From the NCBI GenBank assembly GCA_024275555.1, contig JAJRYW010000381.1, positions 1-10,131 of the forward strand: 10,131 nucleotides of DNA, in the 5' to 3' direction. Source of the DNA: Calditrichota bacterium. GTDB taxonomy: Bacteria; Calditrichota; Calditrichia; RBG-13-44-9; J075. This document shows positions 1 through 6,560 of the stretch, in pieces; within the stretch, counting starts at the first letter, position 1, and every line of letters begins with the position of its first letter. Below the pieces are notes generated by a model. It saw only the letters and a program-made list of their open reading frames with translations. It was not told the DNA's origin and did not search any database. Position numbers and translations under genes: made by a program.

Positions 1-1547
1 AGGGCGTCGCTGTAAATACGTTGTAAGTCATCACGCAACCCCTCGGCAGCCTCAATCATTTGCAATAATTGCAGGCGGTCTTTGTTAAATTGTACCTGCT
101 TGTTTAGTTTTTGATCTACTTTCTTCTCCTTAAAAATGCGTAACTTTTCCTGTAAAGCAGCTTGCTCTTCTTCAAATTCTTTTTTTCGTTCGGAAATGTC
201 ACTCAGATTTTTTAAATGGTCTAATATGGCTAATATTTGTCTTTTTTTCTGTTCGATGTTTTCACGGATAGATATTACCCGTGCACCAAAAAATTTTTCC
301 ATTAAAGATTGACTAAAACCGGCGCTGCCAACTTCGGAAAGGTCTTTTTGACCAAAGTAGAGAATACGCATCAGGTTGTCGTCTATTGAGAATTGTGGTA
401 ATCGAACGTTCTCCCGGAAGATTGCCGGTTGTTCGTTTAACACCCGCTCTACTCGATAACTTTTGCCAAAGCGATCACGAAAATTGAGAATCACTTTGCC
501 CCCGCTTCCCAGGGCCATCTCAACCAAACGATTCTTGTAGACGGTATCCCGTGCCGAGGGATCAAATTTGATGTTCAGTGCATAGCGAATGGTTTCCAAG
601 ATTGTGGATTTCCCGCTTCCGCGAATACCGATCAAGTTGTTCATGTTTGAGTTAAGAAAAATTGTTTTACCGTGCAAAGGTGTATGAGCACCGGTTTCAA
701 AAGTTATGGATTCCAAAAATGCATTTGCCGGTTTAGGAGGTTCGCTAGCAATACGATTCCGGTGTGCATCCATTAAAGAATACTTAACTGCATAAAAATT
801 ATAATCCCCGATTTTGATGAAACATTTTTGATCCTGATCTTTTTCCTGACGCATTTTGCCAATTTCGTCAATGCTTTTATTGTCCGAACCTTCGACAAAA
901 GCCGGTTGATAGGGTGTATAGGCGTCTTCCAGCAATTTCCTGCTTCTCATGGATACACATTTTTGAAATCCGATTACAAATTTTTTGAAAAGAGGATGGT
1001 TTATAAGCTCTTGCTGACGCCCATTATTCAGCTCCTTACAAAAACCGCTATCCTGATCAATGTGGGCCATCAGTACAAAACTATCCCGGCCATGTTCACG
1101 GTGTTCCTGCAATTTCTCCAGACTTTGGATCAGATTCCATTTTGTCCTGGAATTGCGGTTCTCGCGGTCCTGACGGCTGAGATCTGGGAAAGCATCAGCT
1201 AAAAAACGCTCGATATAATTTTCATGCTGAGATAGCCACGGTTCCGGGTCAAATACAATGAGAACGTGAATACCGTTGCCTTCGCCGATGGACAATTCCA
1301 CCCCGGGCAGTAAAAAAACTTCCTGTTTTCGGGCCTCTTTTGCAAGCGACTTATATTCTGATACATCAAATTTGTTGTGGTTGGTAATTACGCCTACTCG
1401 GATACTTTCTTTCACAAGACGGTTAACATATTCTTTTTTGAAAGAACGTTTTTCTTCATCCCACTCTATAAAGGCTTCCTTGTCGGCCTTGGTATGCAAA
1501 TGAAAATCCGCCCGCAACCAGCGGCTACCATGTTTAAACAAATCCAT
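1..1547 (-). CDS. TrlF-type PHP phosphoesterase/SMC-like ATPase, N-terminal part (runs off left edge)
   Basis: An uninterrupted minus-strand frame of 515 codons starts at ATG 1547 and leaves the window still open. An in-frame TAG two codons upstream of the ATG fixes the start region. Residues about 10-225 form a PHP-type metallophosphoesterase domain: HLHT at 16-19, ITNHN at 54-58, PGVELS at 81-86, LMAHID at 159-164 and EGSD at 219-222. A P-loop follows (GIRGSGKST, 307-315), then a Q-loop-like YFGQKDL (397-403). From about residue 425 the sequence is Lys/Glu/Gln-rich and heptad-like, as in the coiled coil of SMC/Rad50-like ATPases; the Walker B half must lie beyond the edge. This order matches the family NCBI calls TrlF family AAA-like ATPase. 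I infer a nucleic-acid or nucleotide-directed accessory or defence role; the substrate is unknown. Oddities: Asn replaces the usual Asp in the motif-II 'DH' pair, and the motif-IV His (usual SDxH) is absent (SDNK). Family assignment is firm, function is not. Confidence 0.85.
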   Translation of the reverse strand, partial: MDLFKHGSRWLRADFHLHTKADKEAFIEWDEEKRSFKKEYVNRLVKESIRVGVITNHNKFDVSEYKSLAKEARKQEVFLLPGVELSIGEGNGIHVLIVFDPEPWLSQHENYIERFLADAFPDLSRQDRENRNSRTKWNLIQSLEKLQEHREHGRDSFVLMAHIDQDSGFCKELNNGRQQELINHPLFKKFVIGFQKCVSMRSRKLLEDAYTPYQPAFVEGSDNKSIDEIGKMRQEKDQDQKCFIKIGDYNFYAVKYSLMDAHRNRIASEPPKPANAFLESITFETGAHTPLHGKTIFLNSNMNNLIGIRGSGKSTILETIRYALNIKFDPSARDTVYKNRLVEMALGSGGKVILNFRDRFGKSYRVERVLNEQPAIFRENVRLPQFSIDDNLMRILYFGQKDLSEVGSAGFSQSLMEKFFGARVISIRENIEQKKRQILAILDHLKNLSDISERKKEFEEEQAALQEKLRIFKEKKVDQKLNKQVQFNKDRLQLLQMIEAAEGLRDDLQRIYSDA

Positions 1548-1644
1548 ACACTATCTCTTGTTTTTCCAGCAAATATAACCTAAAAAATAATTTATTCCTA
1601 TATTCCCTTTTGCACACAGTTGTGAATACCAATTTTTCCCCTCA

Positions 1645-1666
1645 TTGCGAAACTCTGGTTTCGCAA
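1645..1666. repeat. Perfect 9-bp inverted repeat (hairpin)
   Basis: TTGCGAAAC (1645-1653) and GTTTCGCAA (1658-1666) are exact reverse complements around a four-base loop, TCTG. Neither strand has a T-run directly after the stem, so an intrinsic terminator is unlikely. It could be a dispersed intergenic palindrome or an mRNA-end stabiliser for the fusion gene. Confidence 0.6.
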
Positions 1667-1730
1667 CGCCCCTGGCTCAGAAATTCCGTTTCCATTTTCC
1701 GCACCAGAAGTTGCGGAGAGGAGCCCTCAT

Positions 1731-1750
1731 ACCCAAAATAAAGTTTGGGT
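1731..1750. repeat. 7-bp inverted repeat (small hairpin)
   Basis: ACCCAAA (1731-1737) pairs with TTTGGGT (1744-1750) around a six-base loop. It lies about 80 bases downstream of the fusion-gene stop in the direction of transcription. There is no T-run after it, so a terminator role is doubtful. Confidence 0.4.
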
Positions 1751-1829
1751 GCTATAGCGTCGCCAAATGGGAATTTGACGAAGAGAAGAAAACGCATCAA
1801 AAAAAGAGAAATTAAATCGCCGCCCCGCT

Positions 1830-2570
1830 TTATTTCCCGCGAAATTCCACCCGCTTGCCGATCGAAGAAAGTCCCAGCAGGGCGTCCTCCGTGGAAAAGA
1901 TGTGCACCAGTTCCTGCAACTCCGACTGCGGCCCCCGGGCCCGGTCAATGAGTTCCTCGGCCGTCTGCAAAGCGATGGGCGCTTTCTGACGGATTTTCTT
2001 CACAATCTTGGCGGCTTCTCCGGAATCCAGCTTGCCCGGGGAATATTCTTCGGACAGGATTTGGGCGATGCTGTTCTGTTCAAAGAACTCCGCGATTGCC
2101 TGCCAGCGGCCCTCGGGTTGCTTTTGACGCTCGCCGGGGGAGGGGAGCGGCTGCCGGCCGTCGATCATCTCAAAAAGGCCTTCCGGGTTGATGATCGCAT
2201 CGACCAGGCCGATTTCCTGCGCCTTTTTGGCGCTCAGCATTTGCCCGGTGTAAATCAGGTACTTGGTCAGTCCCGCGCCGATCTTTTCGCGGGTGCGCTG
2301 GGTGCCGCCCAGGCCGGGATAGATGCCGATCCCGGTCTCCGGAAAGGCCAGCAGCGCCTGAGGGACCGCCAGGATAACATCGGCGCACAGCGCCAATTCC
2401 AAACCGCCGCCCAGCGCCAGGCCGTTCAGGATAGCTGCTACCTGCTTGGATGAGGCATCGATCTGCTGATAGACCTTCTGCCCGAATTCCGTGAAGGCTG
2501 TGATTTTATCCAGGGTGTTTTTGCGGATGTTATCAACAAAAAATTTAATGTCCGCCCCGGCGACAAAGGC
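1830..2570 (-). CDS. Enoyl-CoA hydratase half of the HCDH/ECH fusion, displaced by a frameshift
   Basis: This is the C-terminal piece of the gene that starts at 3832, read in the next frame. From GCC at 2570 it encodes 246 residues that continue the crotonase fold exactly where the upstream frame loses it. FVAGADIKFF at the beginning and NGLALGGGLELALCAD about 50 residues later are the two oxyanion-hole segments of enoyl-CoA hydratases, followed by FPETGIGIYPGLGGTQRT, which carries a catalytic-type Glu. The final ~110 residues contain a Pro/Gln-rich loop (PLPSPGERQKQPEG) and a helical tail ending GKRVEFRGK. No ATG occurs in this frame between the shift site and the GGGLE motif; TTG 2402 is the only start-like codon there that I noted, and it falls inside that motif. 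The piece is therefore not a separate gene. It would hydrate unsaturated acyl-CoA such as crotonyl-CoA or 2,3-dehydropimeloyl-CoA if the frame is intact in the organism. Confidence 0.85.
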   Translation of the reverse strand, partial: AFVAGADIKFFVDNIRKNTLDKITAFTEFGQKVYQQIDASSKQVAAILNGLALGGGLELALCADVILAVPQALLAFPETGIGIYPGLGGTQRTREKIGAGLTKYLIYTGQMLSAKKAQEIGLVDAIINPEGLFEMIDGRQPLPSPGERQKQPEGRWQAIAEFFEQNSIAQILSEEYSPGKLDSGEAAKIVKKIRQKAPIALQTAEELIDRARGPQSELQELVHIFSTEDALLGLSSIGKRVEFRGK

Positions 2571-3832
2571 GTTCCGGCGCCGGTGATGATAATCGACTCA
2601 ACCTCCGGATCATTTTCAGCCTGCTCAAACTTTTCCGATAACTGGCGCATCACCGTTTCATTCAGAGCGTTCATATCCTCGGGGCGATTGATGCGCAGCA
2701 CGGCAATTTTTCCCCGCTTCTGAAGTTCCACCCACTCCAGTTTCCAGGAATCGGCGTTGACTGCCCCGGGAACTGCCAGCCGGTATTTATCGGCCATCTG
2801 CTTGACCAGCCGTTGCACTTCCGCCTCGCCGTAGGCCCGCATCAGTTCCACCGGCCCTTTTCGCCAGCGCAGGCCGATGCGCGCCCCGCGGTTCAATTCC
2901 GCTGCCGAGCAAACGCCTTCCTCCAGGATCTGTGAACAGACCAGGAAGACCGTTCCCAGCATCCGTTCGCGGATGGTTTTCTCGGCCGATTCGCTGACAC
3001 TGGCGCTGTCTGCTATCTCCCAGGGTTGATTGGCCAGGGCCTGCTCTTTCAGCCGCCCCGCGACGGTGTAGAAATCGCCGAAGCGCTCCAGGGTCTTCTG
3101 GGAATGATAGGCTATCGGCACCCCGGTGGCGTTCATCAGTGCAAAGGGGCCCATGCCGATTTTAAAGGCGCCCATACACACCTGATCGATGGCGGCGGTG
3201 TCGGCGACGCCTTCTTCCAGCAGCCGCACCGCTTCATTCAGCCAGGGCACAAAGAAACGGTTTACCGCAAATCCATAGCGGTCCTTGCAGACAATCGGAT
3301 CTTTGCCGGTCAACGCGGCAAAGACCTGGCATTGGCGAAGTGTTTCCGGGGAGGTCCGCGCGCCGGGAATAATTTCCACCAGCCGGTTCTTGGCGGCGTG
3401 GTAAAAATAGTGCAGCCCGATAAAGCGCTCCGGACGGCTGACCGCTTCGGCCAGTTCCGACACGGCGAAGGAGGAGGTGTTGGTGGCCAGGATGGCGTCC
3501 GGCGAGACAATGTTACTCAGCTCTTTAAACAACTCTGTCTTGGCTTCAAAATTCTCGAAAATCGCTTCGACAACGATTTGGCAGTTTCCCAGCCCGCTCA
3601 ACTGATCGACGCCCCGGATCCGGGCCAGGATTTCGCTGGTCTGCTCCTCGCTGAAAATCCGGCGCTCAACCCCTTCCTGCAAGGTTTGCCGGATGCCCGC
3701 TAAACCCTTGTCGACAAATTTCATTTCCCGGTCGGCCAAAACCACCTGAAAGCCTGATTGGGCGAATTTCTGGGCCAGGGCCGATCCCATGGTTCCCGCC
3801 CCCACCACGCCGATTGTTTGGATAGGTTTCAT
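2438..3832 (-). CDS. 3-hydroxyacyl-CoA dehydrogenase/enoyl-CoA hydratase fusion, N-terminal part, frameshifted
   Basis: This probably performs NAD-dependent oxidation of 3-hydroxypimeloyl-CoA (and perhaps 3-hydroxybutyryl-CoA) after ring opening; the substrate is inferred from the neighbours. Numbering from ATG 3832, the Rossmann domain (1 to about 185) has GAGTMG (11-16), the catalytic-type His141 in GLHYFYH and Glu153 in LVEII. Two C-terminal dehydrogenase helical domains follow (about 188-345), then a crotonase domain from about 368. After ITGAG (416-420) the frame runs into an unrelated tail and stops at 2438. Restoring one base there joins it to the segment ending at 1830 and gives about 667 residues, close to known HCDH/ECH fusions. 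ATG 3832 was chosen because the purine run GAGAGAG lies about nine bases upstream and the protein then begins MKPIQTIGVVG; GTG 3841 and ATG 3838 are alternatives. The stretch YHAAKNRLVE differs from the commoner NPVxxMKLVE form. Confidence 0.85.
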   Translation of the reverse strand: MKPIQTIGVVGAGTMGSALAQKFAQSGFQVVLADREMKFVDKGLAGIRQTLQEGVERRIFSEEQTSEILARIRGVDQLSGLGNCQIVVEAIFENFEAKTELFKELSNIVSPDAILATNTSSFAVSELAEAVSRPERFIGLHYFYHAAKNRLVEIIPGARTSPETLRQCQVFAALTGKDPIVCKDRYGFAVNRFFVPWLNEAVRLLEEGVADTAAIDQVCMGAFKIGMGPFALMNATGVPIAYHSQKTLERFGDFYTVAGRLKEQALANQPWEIADSASVSESAEKTIRERMLGTVFLVCSQILEEGVCSAAELNRGARIGLRWRKGPVELMRAYGEAEVQRLVKQMADKYRLAVPGAVNADSWKLEWVELQKRGKIAVLRINRPEDMNALNETVMRQLSEKFEQAENDPEVESIIITGAGTPLSPGRTLNFLLITSAKTPWIKSQPSRNSGRRSISRSMPHPSR

Positions 3833-3841
3833 GATCATCAC

Positions 3842-4140
3842 TCTCTCTGTTTTTTATACCTGTTATTTGGAGTCTGCATCTTGGTGTAAATTTGATCCGG
3901 ATTATGATGGTAGCCGCAATCCTCAGCTTGCGTCCAATGTGCGCTTTCGTCCGCAGTCTGAAGGCTGCGCCTACCGATTACGCACCACGCGCTTCATTCT
4001 CCGCAGTCTTGCCAAAGGCATCCCTTCGGGAAAAGCCTGTGTTTACATCCCGGTTTATCGGGGCGGCTACCCTTTTGCGGCTACCGGGCTACTTGTCACC
4101 CCGTTACCCCTCACCCCGTTACTCTTTCTACACTACGGAG
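3842..4140. repeat. Repeat-rich intergenic spacer
   Basis: I find no convincing gene in these 299 bases between the decarboxylase stop and the fusion-gene start. They hold many short repeats. CGCAGTC (3952-3958) can pair with GGCTGCG (3963-3969, one G-T pair) around TGAA. TGCC-AAA-GGCA (4010-4020) and TCCC-TTC-GGGA (4021-4031) are back-to-back mini-hairpins. TCCGCAGTCT occurs at 3950-3959 and 4000-4009, GCGGCTACC at 4063-4071 and 4077-4085, and TCACCCCGTTAC at 4096-4107 and 4111-4122. The composition is unlike the flanking genes. A dispersed intergenic element, or the decayed remains of one, fits best; I see no transposase. Confidence 0.5.
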
Positions 4141-5499
4141 TTAAATCCGCTCCCCGGCGGCTTTTACCTGCTCAAAAAAATAATCGATATCCTGGAAACT
4201 CAGCTCGGCGTTTACGCACACCAGCCGGATATAACTCTGGCCGCGGAAATTTCCGTATCCGACCTTGATGATCCCTTCCCGGTCGAGCAGGTCGCAGATT
4301 TTTTCGCTCGATTTTCCCTTTACCTGGAAGCAGACATTGAGCGATTCCGGCTTCAGGCACAGTTGCAGCGCTCTGTCGTTGATCACCTTATCCGCGGCAT
4401 ATTCGGCTAACCGGTATTGGCGGTTGACCCGCTCCTCGTATCCCTGCATACCGTAGTACTGCCAGGCGGCCCATACTTTGAGGGCGTCGTTGCGCCGGCC
4501 GCACTGGATGGAACGGGCGCCGGGATTGTAGCGGTCATCTTCGCTCTGGAAGAGATAGTCGGCCCGCTCGGAAAAGTGTTTCTCCAGCAATCCTCTTTGC
4601 CGGGTGAGGATCGCCGAAGCGGTTAGCGGCGCGCCCATCATCTTATGCGCGTTCCAGGCAAAGGAATCGGAATGCTCGCAGCCGCGGAGCAGACCCTTAT
4701 GGCGGCGGCTCAGCAGCATGGTTCCCCCCCAGACGCCGTCCACATGCAGCCAAATGCCGAATTCCCGGGCAATTTCATGGATTTCCTCTATCGGGTCGAA
4801 CGCTCCCAGCACCGTGGTTCCGGCGGTGGCGTTGATGAAAAAGGGCCGGCAGCCGTTCTGCAGATCTTCCTTAATCCGCCGTCGCAAATCCGCTGTATCC
4901 ATCTTGCCGGCGTCGTCGCTCTGGATTTGGCGCACATTGTCCCGCCCGACGCCGATAATCCCGGCGTTTTTGCGGATGGAATAGTGGCTCTGGTCGGAGG
5001 TGTAGGCGGTGTATCGGGCGCCGTCCAGCCCCTGGTTGCGGATAGCCGCTTGCCGCTCATTGCGGGCGATGATCATGGCCGCCAGGTTGGAAAGCGAACC
5101 GCCGGGGCAAAAGATGCCTTCCCCGTCCGCATAGCCGATCAACTCACACATCTTGCCGGCAACCTCCTGCTCGATCAGCACCTGGATGCCGGCTACCTTG
5201 TAGGTGTACATGGAATTGTTCAGCAGGGCGACCAGCATATCCGCCGCGGTTGCGGGCATAATCCGGCCGCCGAAAAGCTGGTTGAAAAAGCGCTTGCCGG
5301 CGGTTCGGGGAGTGTGCATGACCACCGTCCGGAGTTGCTCCATCACCGCTTCCATTGTACCCCCGCTCTCCGGGATGGAAAGGTCGATTTCTGCTTGGAG
5401 ATCCCCGGGGGCGAGGTATTCCAGCGCGGGCCGCTCTTTTTCTTCTTCTATAAACTTTTGGGCGATGATGTTTACAAAATCAAGTGCATTCAAGCTCAT
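4141..5499 (-). CDS. Group II PLP-dependent amino acid decarboxylase (glutamate/aspartate/cysteine-sulfinate type)
   Basis: This soluble fold-type I enzyme should remove the alpha-carboxylate of an amino acid, giving an amine and CO2. Numbering from ATG 5499 (452 residues), GKRFFNQLFGG (69-78) and YTYKVAGIQVLIEQEV (98-113) are typical of the GAD/CSAD branch. GIFCPGGSLSNLAA (128-141) is the phosphate-binding region. His172 in SDQSHYS is placed to stack on the cofactor, Asp254 in HVDGVWGG to bind the pyridine nitrogen, and Lys286 in WNAHK to form the Schiff base. IQCGRRNDALKVW (331-343) is also branch-typical. ATG 5499 has GGGAAA about ten bases upstream; an in-frame TTG at 5553 would add 18 uncharacteristic residues. 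The substrate cannot be read from sequence: aspartate (giving beta-alanine for CoA), glutamate and cysteine sulfinate are all possible. Its place among benzoyl-CoA genes is unexplained; a link through CoA supply is speculation. Confidence 0.85.
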   Translation of the reverse strand: MSLNALDFVNIIAQKFIEEEKERPALEYLAPGDLQAEIDLSIPESGGTMEAVMEQLRTVVMHTPRTAGKRFFNQLFGGRIMPATAADMLVALLNNSMYTYKVAGIQVLIEQEVAGKMCELIGYADGEGIFCPGGSLSNLAAMIIARNERQAAIRNQGLDGARYTAYTSDQSHYSIRKNAGIIGVGRDNVRQIQSDDAGKMDTADLRRRIKEDLQNGCRPFFINATAGTTVLGAFDPIEEIHEIAREFGIWLHVDGVWGGTMLLSRRHKGLLRGCEHSDSFAWNAHKMMGAPLTASAILTRQRGLLEKHFSERADYLFQSEDDRYNPGARSIQCGRRNDALKVWAAWQYYGMQGYEERVNRQYRLAEYAADKVINDRALQLCLKPESLNVCFQVKGKSSEKICDLLDREGIIKVGYGNFRGQSYIRLVCVNAELSFQDIDYFFEQVKAAGERI

Positions 5500-5570
5500 T
5501 GGTTGTTTTTCCCGGCAATGATTGTGGGGAGCGTGCTTCAGGCCTCCGCGCAATGGTCAACGATTGGGTG

Positions 5571-5612
5571 AAAAACTTTTCCGCCCCTCTTGATGTTGCG
5601 GAAAAAGGGCGG
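5571..5612 (-). terminator. Possible intrinsic terminator after dch
   Basis: About 20 bases past the dch stop, in the direction of transcription, TTTTCCGC and GCGGAAAA (plus-strand positions 5598-5605 and 5577-5584) form an 8-bp stem, followed on the minus strand by GTTTTTC (5576-5570). An overlapping alternative stem pairs CCGCCC with GGGCGG (5607-5612 and 5581-5586). The stem is A/T-rich at its base, so termination may be partial, leaving some read-through into the decarboxylase gene. Confidence 0.4.
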
Positions 5613-5623
5613 ACCTGCTGATC

Positions 5624-6397
5624 TCAGGAATTCTTCCAAACCGGCTTTCTCTTTTCTATAAACGCCTGAATGCCTTCGTTGGCGTCGTGGGTTTCCATCA
5701 GGCTTTCCACGTACATTTTTGCCAATTGCGGCAGCCGCTTTAGAATAAGATCATTAAAGTTTACTCGCGCTGCTTTTACGGCATAGCGAAGTGAAACAGC
5801 GCTCTTGGGAAGAATCTGTTTCTCAATGAATTCCGCTGTTCCGGCTTCCAGGGCCGCTTTATCGGGAAAAGAGCGGTTGATCAGACCCAATGCCGCAGCT
5901 TCCTTTCCGGAAAAACTTTGCCCGGTAATCAATAGCTCTTCCGCCCGTGCGTAGCCCAGTTTTAAGGGCAGCAGCAGCGAGGCCGGGGGCGGAAATACGC
6001 CCAACTGAATTTCCGGCTGGCCGAGGGTGGCCGAATCCTCGGCAAAGATAAAGTTACACATCAGGGCCAGCTCCAGGCCGCCGCCCAGGCAAAATCCGGA
6101 TATCCTGGCCAGGGTGGGAATGCCCAGGTCGATCAGGGTGTAAAACAGTTGATGGAAATTTTTCAGCATTTCGGCAACGTTCTCTTTGCGATGTTCTTCC
6201 ACGCTGGCCCCAAAAGAAAAATGAGCGCCGGCGCCTTCAAAGGTGATCAGCTTCAAATCGGCATTGCCTTTAAATTTTTCCAGCAACGATTGCAACTCGC
6301 TCATCATGACTTTATCCAGCACGTTTCCCTTGGGAGCGTTGAGGATAATCCGGGCGACTGAATCCTGGTGGGTAAAGTGAAGATCAATTTTTTCCAT
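5624..6397 (-). CDS. dch: Cyclohexa-1,5-diene-1-carbonyl-CoA hydratase (dienoyl-CoA hydratase, BamR type)
   Basis: This crotonase-fold enzyme adds water to the product of benzoyl-CoA reductase, cyclohexa-1,5-diene-1-carbonyl-CoA, giving 6-hydroxycyclohex-1-ene-1-carbonyl-CoA. The 257-residue protein has the usual single-domain crotonase length. Oxyanion-hole segments are HFSFGASVEEH (59-69) and GFCLGGGLELAL (101-112), and GQPEIQLGVFPPPAS (126-140) carries the active-site Glu129. The SFGASVEEH and GVFPPPAS forms, rather than the AGAD and PGAGGTQ of ordinary enoyl-CoA hydratases, point to the dienoyl-CoA hydratase subfamily. The adjacent had and oah genes confirm it. The ATG start has GGATGAAGG just upstream. 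A 163-base gap with a palindrome and a hairpin separates it from oah, so it may have its own control, and a terminator-like hairpin follows it. The obligate-anaerobe name would be bamR. Nothing looks truncated or broken. Confidence 0.9.
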   Translation of the reverse strand: MEKIDLHFTHQDSVARIILNAPKGNVLDKVMMSELQSLLEKFKGNADLKLITFEGAGAHFSFGASVEEHRKENVAEMLKNFHQLFYTLIDLGIPTLARISGFCLGGGLELALMCNFIFAEDSATLGQPEIQLGVFPPPASLLLPLKLGYARAEELLITGQSFSGKEAAALGLINRSFPDKAALEAGTAEFIEKQILPKSAVSLRYAVKAARVNFNDLILKRLPQLAKMYVESLMETHDANEGIQAFIEKRKPVWKNS

Positions 6398-6425
6398 GAG
6401 CCTTCATCCGTTCATTTGGGTTAAT

Positions 6426-6437
6426 GACCAATTGGTC
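6426..6437. promoter_or_regulatory. 12-bp perfect palindrome upstream of dch, candidate operator
   Basis: GACCAATTGGTC is its own reverse complement and lies 29-40 bases upstream of the dch start codon, a position where a repressor could block transcription or initiation. The TGG...CCA-type symmetry suits several dimeric regulator families (GntR, TetR, MarR), but no regulator gene lies in the window and I saw no second copy in the other leaders. No confident -10/-35 pair was found beside it. Confidence 0.3.
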
Positions 6438-6482
6438 TTTGGATCGTCGGTGTATCATTCTACAGCTATCAATTTTTGGCCG

Positions 6483-6515
6483 GATCGACAGGATTGACGG
6501 GATATCCTGTCGATC
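6483..6515. repeat. 12-bp-stem inverted repeat between oah and dch
   Basis: GATCGACAGGAT (6483-6494) and ATCCTGTCGATC (6504-6515) are exact reverse complements around a nine-base loop, TGACGGGAT. The element begins 46 bases beyond the oah stop in transcription order. The internal GACAGGAT/GACGGGAT near-repeat is typical of dispersed intergenic palindromes seen in many bacterial genomes. No T-run follows, so an mRNA-stabilising or processing hairpin is likelier than a terminator. Confidence 0.6.
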
Positions 6516-6560
6516 TGAATCCTCAATTGGATGAACCGGCGCGAAACACTACGTTATTGC

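Larger units (their letters stand above)
1548..1829. other. Intergenic spacer between the fusion gene and the TrlF-type gene
   Basis: I see no gene in these 282 bases. The part nearest the TrlF-type gene (about 1548-1640) is strongly A/T-rich and is the likely promoter region; on the minus strand TATATTTG (1577-1570) resembles the TAnnTTTG -7 element of Bacteroidota promoters, but no convincing upstream element pairs with it, so this is weak. The remainder holds two inverted repeats, listed separately. No clear T-tailed terminator follows the stop codon at 1830. Confidence 0.5.

Noticed and set aside
828..1583. Short plus-strand open frames opposite the TrlF-type gene.
   Set aside because: The minus strand here encodes a continuous 515-residue protein with PHP and P-loop motifs. 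The plus-strand frames are its shadow and lack recognisable content.
1830..3832. Programmed ribosomal frameshifting in the fusion gene.
   Set aside because: The shift site GGAACG is not a slippery heptamer, I noticed no downstream pseudoknot or internal Shine-Dalgarno, and related fusion proteins are encoded in one frame. A base deletion is the simpler explanation.
3789..4410. Two overlapping open plus-strand frames across 3789-4268 and 3892-4410.
   Set aside because: They run over the start of the fusion gene, the repeat-rich spacer and the decarboxylase C-terminus. The translations show no domain, and they conflict with well-supported minus-strand genes.
4645..5571. A 308-codon plus-strand open frame opposite the decarboxylase.
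   Set aside because: The opposite strand carries every conserved PLP-decarboxylase motif in order. Long antisense frames are common in G/C-rich genes, and this one resembles no family.
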